A stretch of 64,000 nt of DNA from Streptomyces sp. VRA16 Mangrove soil (GTDB lineage Bacteria > Actinomycetota > Actinomycetes > Streptomycetales > Streptomycetaceae). The stretch is from contig NZ_JAFVLN010000009.1 of the NCBI RefSeq assembly GCF_017377775.1, positions 1 to 64,000 on the forward strand, given 5' to 3'. Positions 62,009 through 64,000 of this stretch are shown in pieces. Under the pieces are notes generated by a model. The model ran no database searches, was not told the DNA's origin, and worked only from the letters and a program-made list of their open reading frames with translations. How positions within the stretch are numbered: the stretch's first letter is position 1; every line of letters starts with the position of its first letter. The translations under genes and the position numbers were made by a program.

Positions 62009-62200
62009 TCAGGGGGCGGCCGATGCCGACTGCGCTTCCGTACCCTTCATGTAGACGATGTCCGACTCCGTGTCCTGGTCGGGAACCGACTCCGTTCCAG
62101 GTCTTGCCGACGTGTTGACGGTCACGGCGAGGAGGGCGAGCAAGGTGATCGCTGCCGCGATGACCAGTTGAGGGTTGACGCGAATCTTTTGGAAAGTCAT
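62009..62200 (-). CDS. Small single-pass membrane protein
   Basis: 63 residues: a short basic N-terminus, one hydrophobic helix (LVIAAAITLLALLAVTV, about 13-29) and an acidic hydrophilic tail. No family was recognised. The ATG at 62200 follows GAAGG. The frame is open upstream to 62446, but the start fits the site. It could be a small regulatory membrane protein. Confidence 0.5.
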   Translation of the reverse strand: MTFQKIRVNPQLVIAAAITLLALLAVTVNTSARPGTESVPDQDTESDIVYMKGTEAQSASAAP

Positions 62201-62564
62201 GCGGCCTTCTGTGCAAGGGAGTCGGACACTACGCCTTCGCCTCCTCGAATGCCCGTCGGGTTCATCGCGCACGGGAGGAGGGAGCGTGACCCCAGCATGG
62301 CCCGAAAGCCTCGTGGGTGCTTCTGTCAAACGACTACCGCAATCTGCGGCACACATGTGCTTCGGTCCTCGCCTGCAGCGTTCGCGACCCCAAGTCCCCC
62401 TGGAGCGGTGACTGGAGACAAGCGGAGCGGTCACCAGCCAGGTCATGCACGCTCATTTCCGCCGGGGCGGCGACGCCGTCGGTTCGGTGTCGGCCATGAG
62501 CCGAACCCACCATCACGCCGACGTCGCCCTGTGCCGGTCCACCACCGCAGACTCGACGCTGCGG
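62201..62564. other. Intergenic region, 364 bp
   Basis: No gene was recognised. It lies between the small membrane protein and the end of the SDR gene (both minus), with no clear repeat or hairpin. Confidence 0.35.
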
Positions 62565-63323
62565 TCACTGGGGCGGCGTTGTCCGCACCCCTTGGTCGCG
62601 CGTGAGCAGGTACTGCAAGGGGGCGTCGGCGTGCGGTCCCTCGCCGGCGATCAGCAGGCCCGCGTGCCGGCCGAGATCCTCGGCCCCGAACCAGTGGGGG
62701 CTGTCGGCGCCGATCGCCGCTCGCGGACGGGTCCGGATGGGGCCGATGACCAGCTCGTAGATTCTCGGTCCGGCTCCGTCCAGTTCAGCGGTGAGAGACC
62801 GCACCAGGGACTTCTTCGCTGCGTTGGTAGCACCGACGAGCGCGGCGAACGGATAGGGGATCTCGGCGCTGAATCCGCTGAGGTGCACCAGCGCACCCTC
62901 CTTCGAGAGCAACGGGGTCAGCGTACGCAACGCGTGGAAGTGGCTGGTCAGGTTGGCCGCGATCATGCGCTGCCACTCCTCGGACGTTGTGTCCAGGATG
63001 CTGGTGCGCTCCGGGCTCCCCCAGTCACCGATCGTGATCACGACCCCGTCGAGCGCGCCCAGAGCCGACAGCCGTTCGCGCACGCCCGCGGTGTCCGGGG
63101 ATCCGACGTCCACCACCTCGGTGTCGAGTGTGCCCGGACCTGCTTCTTCGACGTACGCGGCGAGACGGGACAGCCGCTCCTCGTCACGGCCGGTGGCCAC
63201 CACCCTCGCGCCCTGCAGAAGCAGGGCCCGGGTCATTCCCTCACCGATCCCGCCCGTGGCGCCCGCCACCAGTACGGTACGTCCGGACAAGCTGTGTTCA
63301 TTTTCAGTATGCATGCCGCTCAT
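62565..63323 (-). CDS. Atypical short-chain dehydrogenase
   Basis: 252 residues. The cofactor motif GATGGIGEG is near 21 and the fold is complete, but the active-site region reads SGFSAEIPYPFAALVGATNAAKKSL: the catalytic Tyr of YxxxK is not seen (TNAAK in its place), so it may not be a normal oxidoreductase. The start is ATG 63323 or 63314. It lies 107 bp downstream of a P450 gene on the same strand and could be its partner. Confidence 0.8.
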   Translation of the reverse strand: MSGMHTENEHSLSGRTVLVAGATGGIGEGMTRALLLQGARVVATGRDEERLSRLAAYVEEAGPGTLDTEVVDVGSPDTAGVRERLSALGALDGVVITIGDWGSPERTSILDTTSEEWQRMIAANLTSHFHALRTLTPLLSKEGALVHLSGFSAEIPYPFAALVGATNAAKKSLVRSLTAELDGAGPRIYELVIGPIRTRPRAAIGADSPHWFGAEDLGRHAGLLIAGEGPHADAPLQYLLTRDQGVRTTPPQ

Positions 63324-63430
63324 GGGCGGAATATTGCGGCGGTGCCAGTACTTTCGGTGGCCGAGCAGCCAGAATCTGCCCCATCGGTCCACGGTCGTGC
63401 CCAAGAGACGCGCTTCTCGGCGTCATGCGT

Positions 63431-64000
63431 TCACAGGTGTTTCGTGCGCACTGGCAGGGCCATCAGTCCGCGCGATCGCATCGACGGGCGTCGGCGCAGG
63501 TCCTGCGCGGGAACGGCGAGCGAGAGGTCGGGGAAGCGGTCGAACAGGGCAGTGAGTGCGATGCCCGTCTCCATCCTCGCCAGCGGGGCACCGAGGCAGT
63601 AGTGAATGCCATGTCCCAGGGCCAAGTGCCCGGTGGCGTCCCGGGCGAGGTCCAGCCGGTCGGGCTCGGGGAAGCGACTCGGATCACGGTGCGCGGCGGC
63701 GAGCGACAGCAGGACCGTCTCACCGGCCGGTACGGTGACGCCGCTGATCACGACGTCCTCGGTGGGGAAGCGGCGGATGGCCAGCGGTACGGGACCGTCG
63801 TAACGTGCCAGCTCTTCCACTGCCCGGTCCAGCAGACCGGGATCAGCTCGCAGCTCGCCCAATTGGTCCGGGGCCGCGAGCAGGGCCGCGACCGCGTTGC
63901 CGATGAGGTGCACCGTGTTCTCGTATCCCGCGACCAGGACGAGGAAGGCCAGCGACGTCAGCTCGTCCTCGCTGAGGCGGTCCTCCTGGTCGCGCACGGC
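63431..64000 (-). CDS. Cytochrome P450 (C-terminal part, cut by the window end)
   Basis: About 190 residues of the C-terminal half. The I-helix is VAGYENT (AGxxT), the K-helix ExxR is in VEELARYDGP, and the heme-binding loop is LALGHGIHYCLGAPLAR with the Cys ligand. It is a bacterial class I P450 that needs ferredoxin and reductase, oxidising an unknown compound. The N-terminal half lies beyond position 64000. Confidence 0.92.
   Translation of the reverse strand, partial: AVRDQEDRLSEDELTSLAFLVLVAGYENTVHLIGNAVAALLAAPDQLGELRADPGLLDRAVEELARYDGPVPLAIRRFPTEDVVISGVTVPAGETVLLSLAAAHRDPSRFPEPDRLDLARDATGHLALGHGIHYCLGAPLARMETGIALTALFDRFPDLSLAVPAQDLRRRPSMRSRGLMALPVRTKHL

Overview
The window is about 72% G+C, its coding frames use strongly GC-biased third positions, and GTG and TTG starts are common. 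Gene content (a Wbl protein, LPG-synthase-like protein, monomeric NADP isocitrate dehydrogenase, Cys-free ribosomal protein paralogs, FecCD fusion, M13 peptidase) fits a Streptomyces chromosome. No rRNA or tRNA gene was seen.

Positions 1-42,200 look like stable chromosome. In order they hold: MarR and GNAT genes, a peptide deformylase, a VOC protein, a divergent TetR/SDR pair, a divergent lipid-aminoacylation enzyme and esterase, small metabolic enzymes (ComB-like, ProC-like, GNAT, NUDIX, methyltransferase), a short Rho paralog behind a ~320-nt leader, and a pyrophosphatase paralog. At 13.8-17.9 kb the CTAG at the pyrophosphatase stop codon is split by a decayed IS1380-type structure that carries a carboxylesterase. 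An ArsR sensor and a NiCoT transporter follow; the transporter has both an SmtB-type operator and a cobalamin riboswitch upstream, which indicates cobalt uptake. Next come a CaiB/BaiF CoA-transferase, an acidic hypothetical protein, an EmrB-type efflux gene with two TetR-type operators but no nearby TetR gene, dienelactone hydrolase, M13 peptidase, isocitrate dehydrogenase, an iron-siderophore ABC operon under an iron box, an SPFH / NAD-kinase-like pair, a secreted trypsin-like protease, and a cluster of MHS transporter, PucR-type regulator and 3-hydroxybutyrate dehydrogenase.

The stretch 42.2-43.2 kb is a junction of broken pieces: a truncated NUDIX gene, a relic type I-E CRISPR array (three degenerate repeats at exactly 61-bp spacing), and fragments of IS481 and IS256 transposases. 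To its right (43.2-64 kb) base composition is a little lower, intergenic gaps are long, and genes are mostly accessory: MBL hydrolase, WhiB-like protein, KAS III, an MDR oxidoreductase facing a GlxA regulator, FAD monooxygenase, a frameshifted dihydrolipoamide dehydrogenase, alpha/beta hydrolase, crotonase, BBE-type oxidase, an L33-L31-L36 operon lacking zinc-binding cysteines, acyl-CoA ligase, HpnD-like synthase, a frameshifted DedA gene running in frame into a GNAT, another GNAT, a 63-aa membrane protein, an atypical SDR and a truncated cytochrome P450. This half looks like an island with ongoing gene decay.

I did not find one clearly new multi-gene system. The best leads are the relic CRISPR array at the island edge, the CTAG-flanked IS1380 structure, the doubly controlled cobalt transporter, the orphan two-operator efflux promoter, the SPFH / degenerate-kinase pair and the Rho paralog with a long pyrimidine-rich leader.
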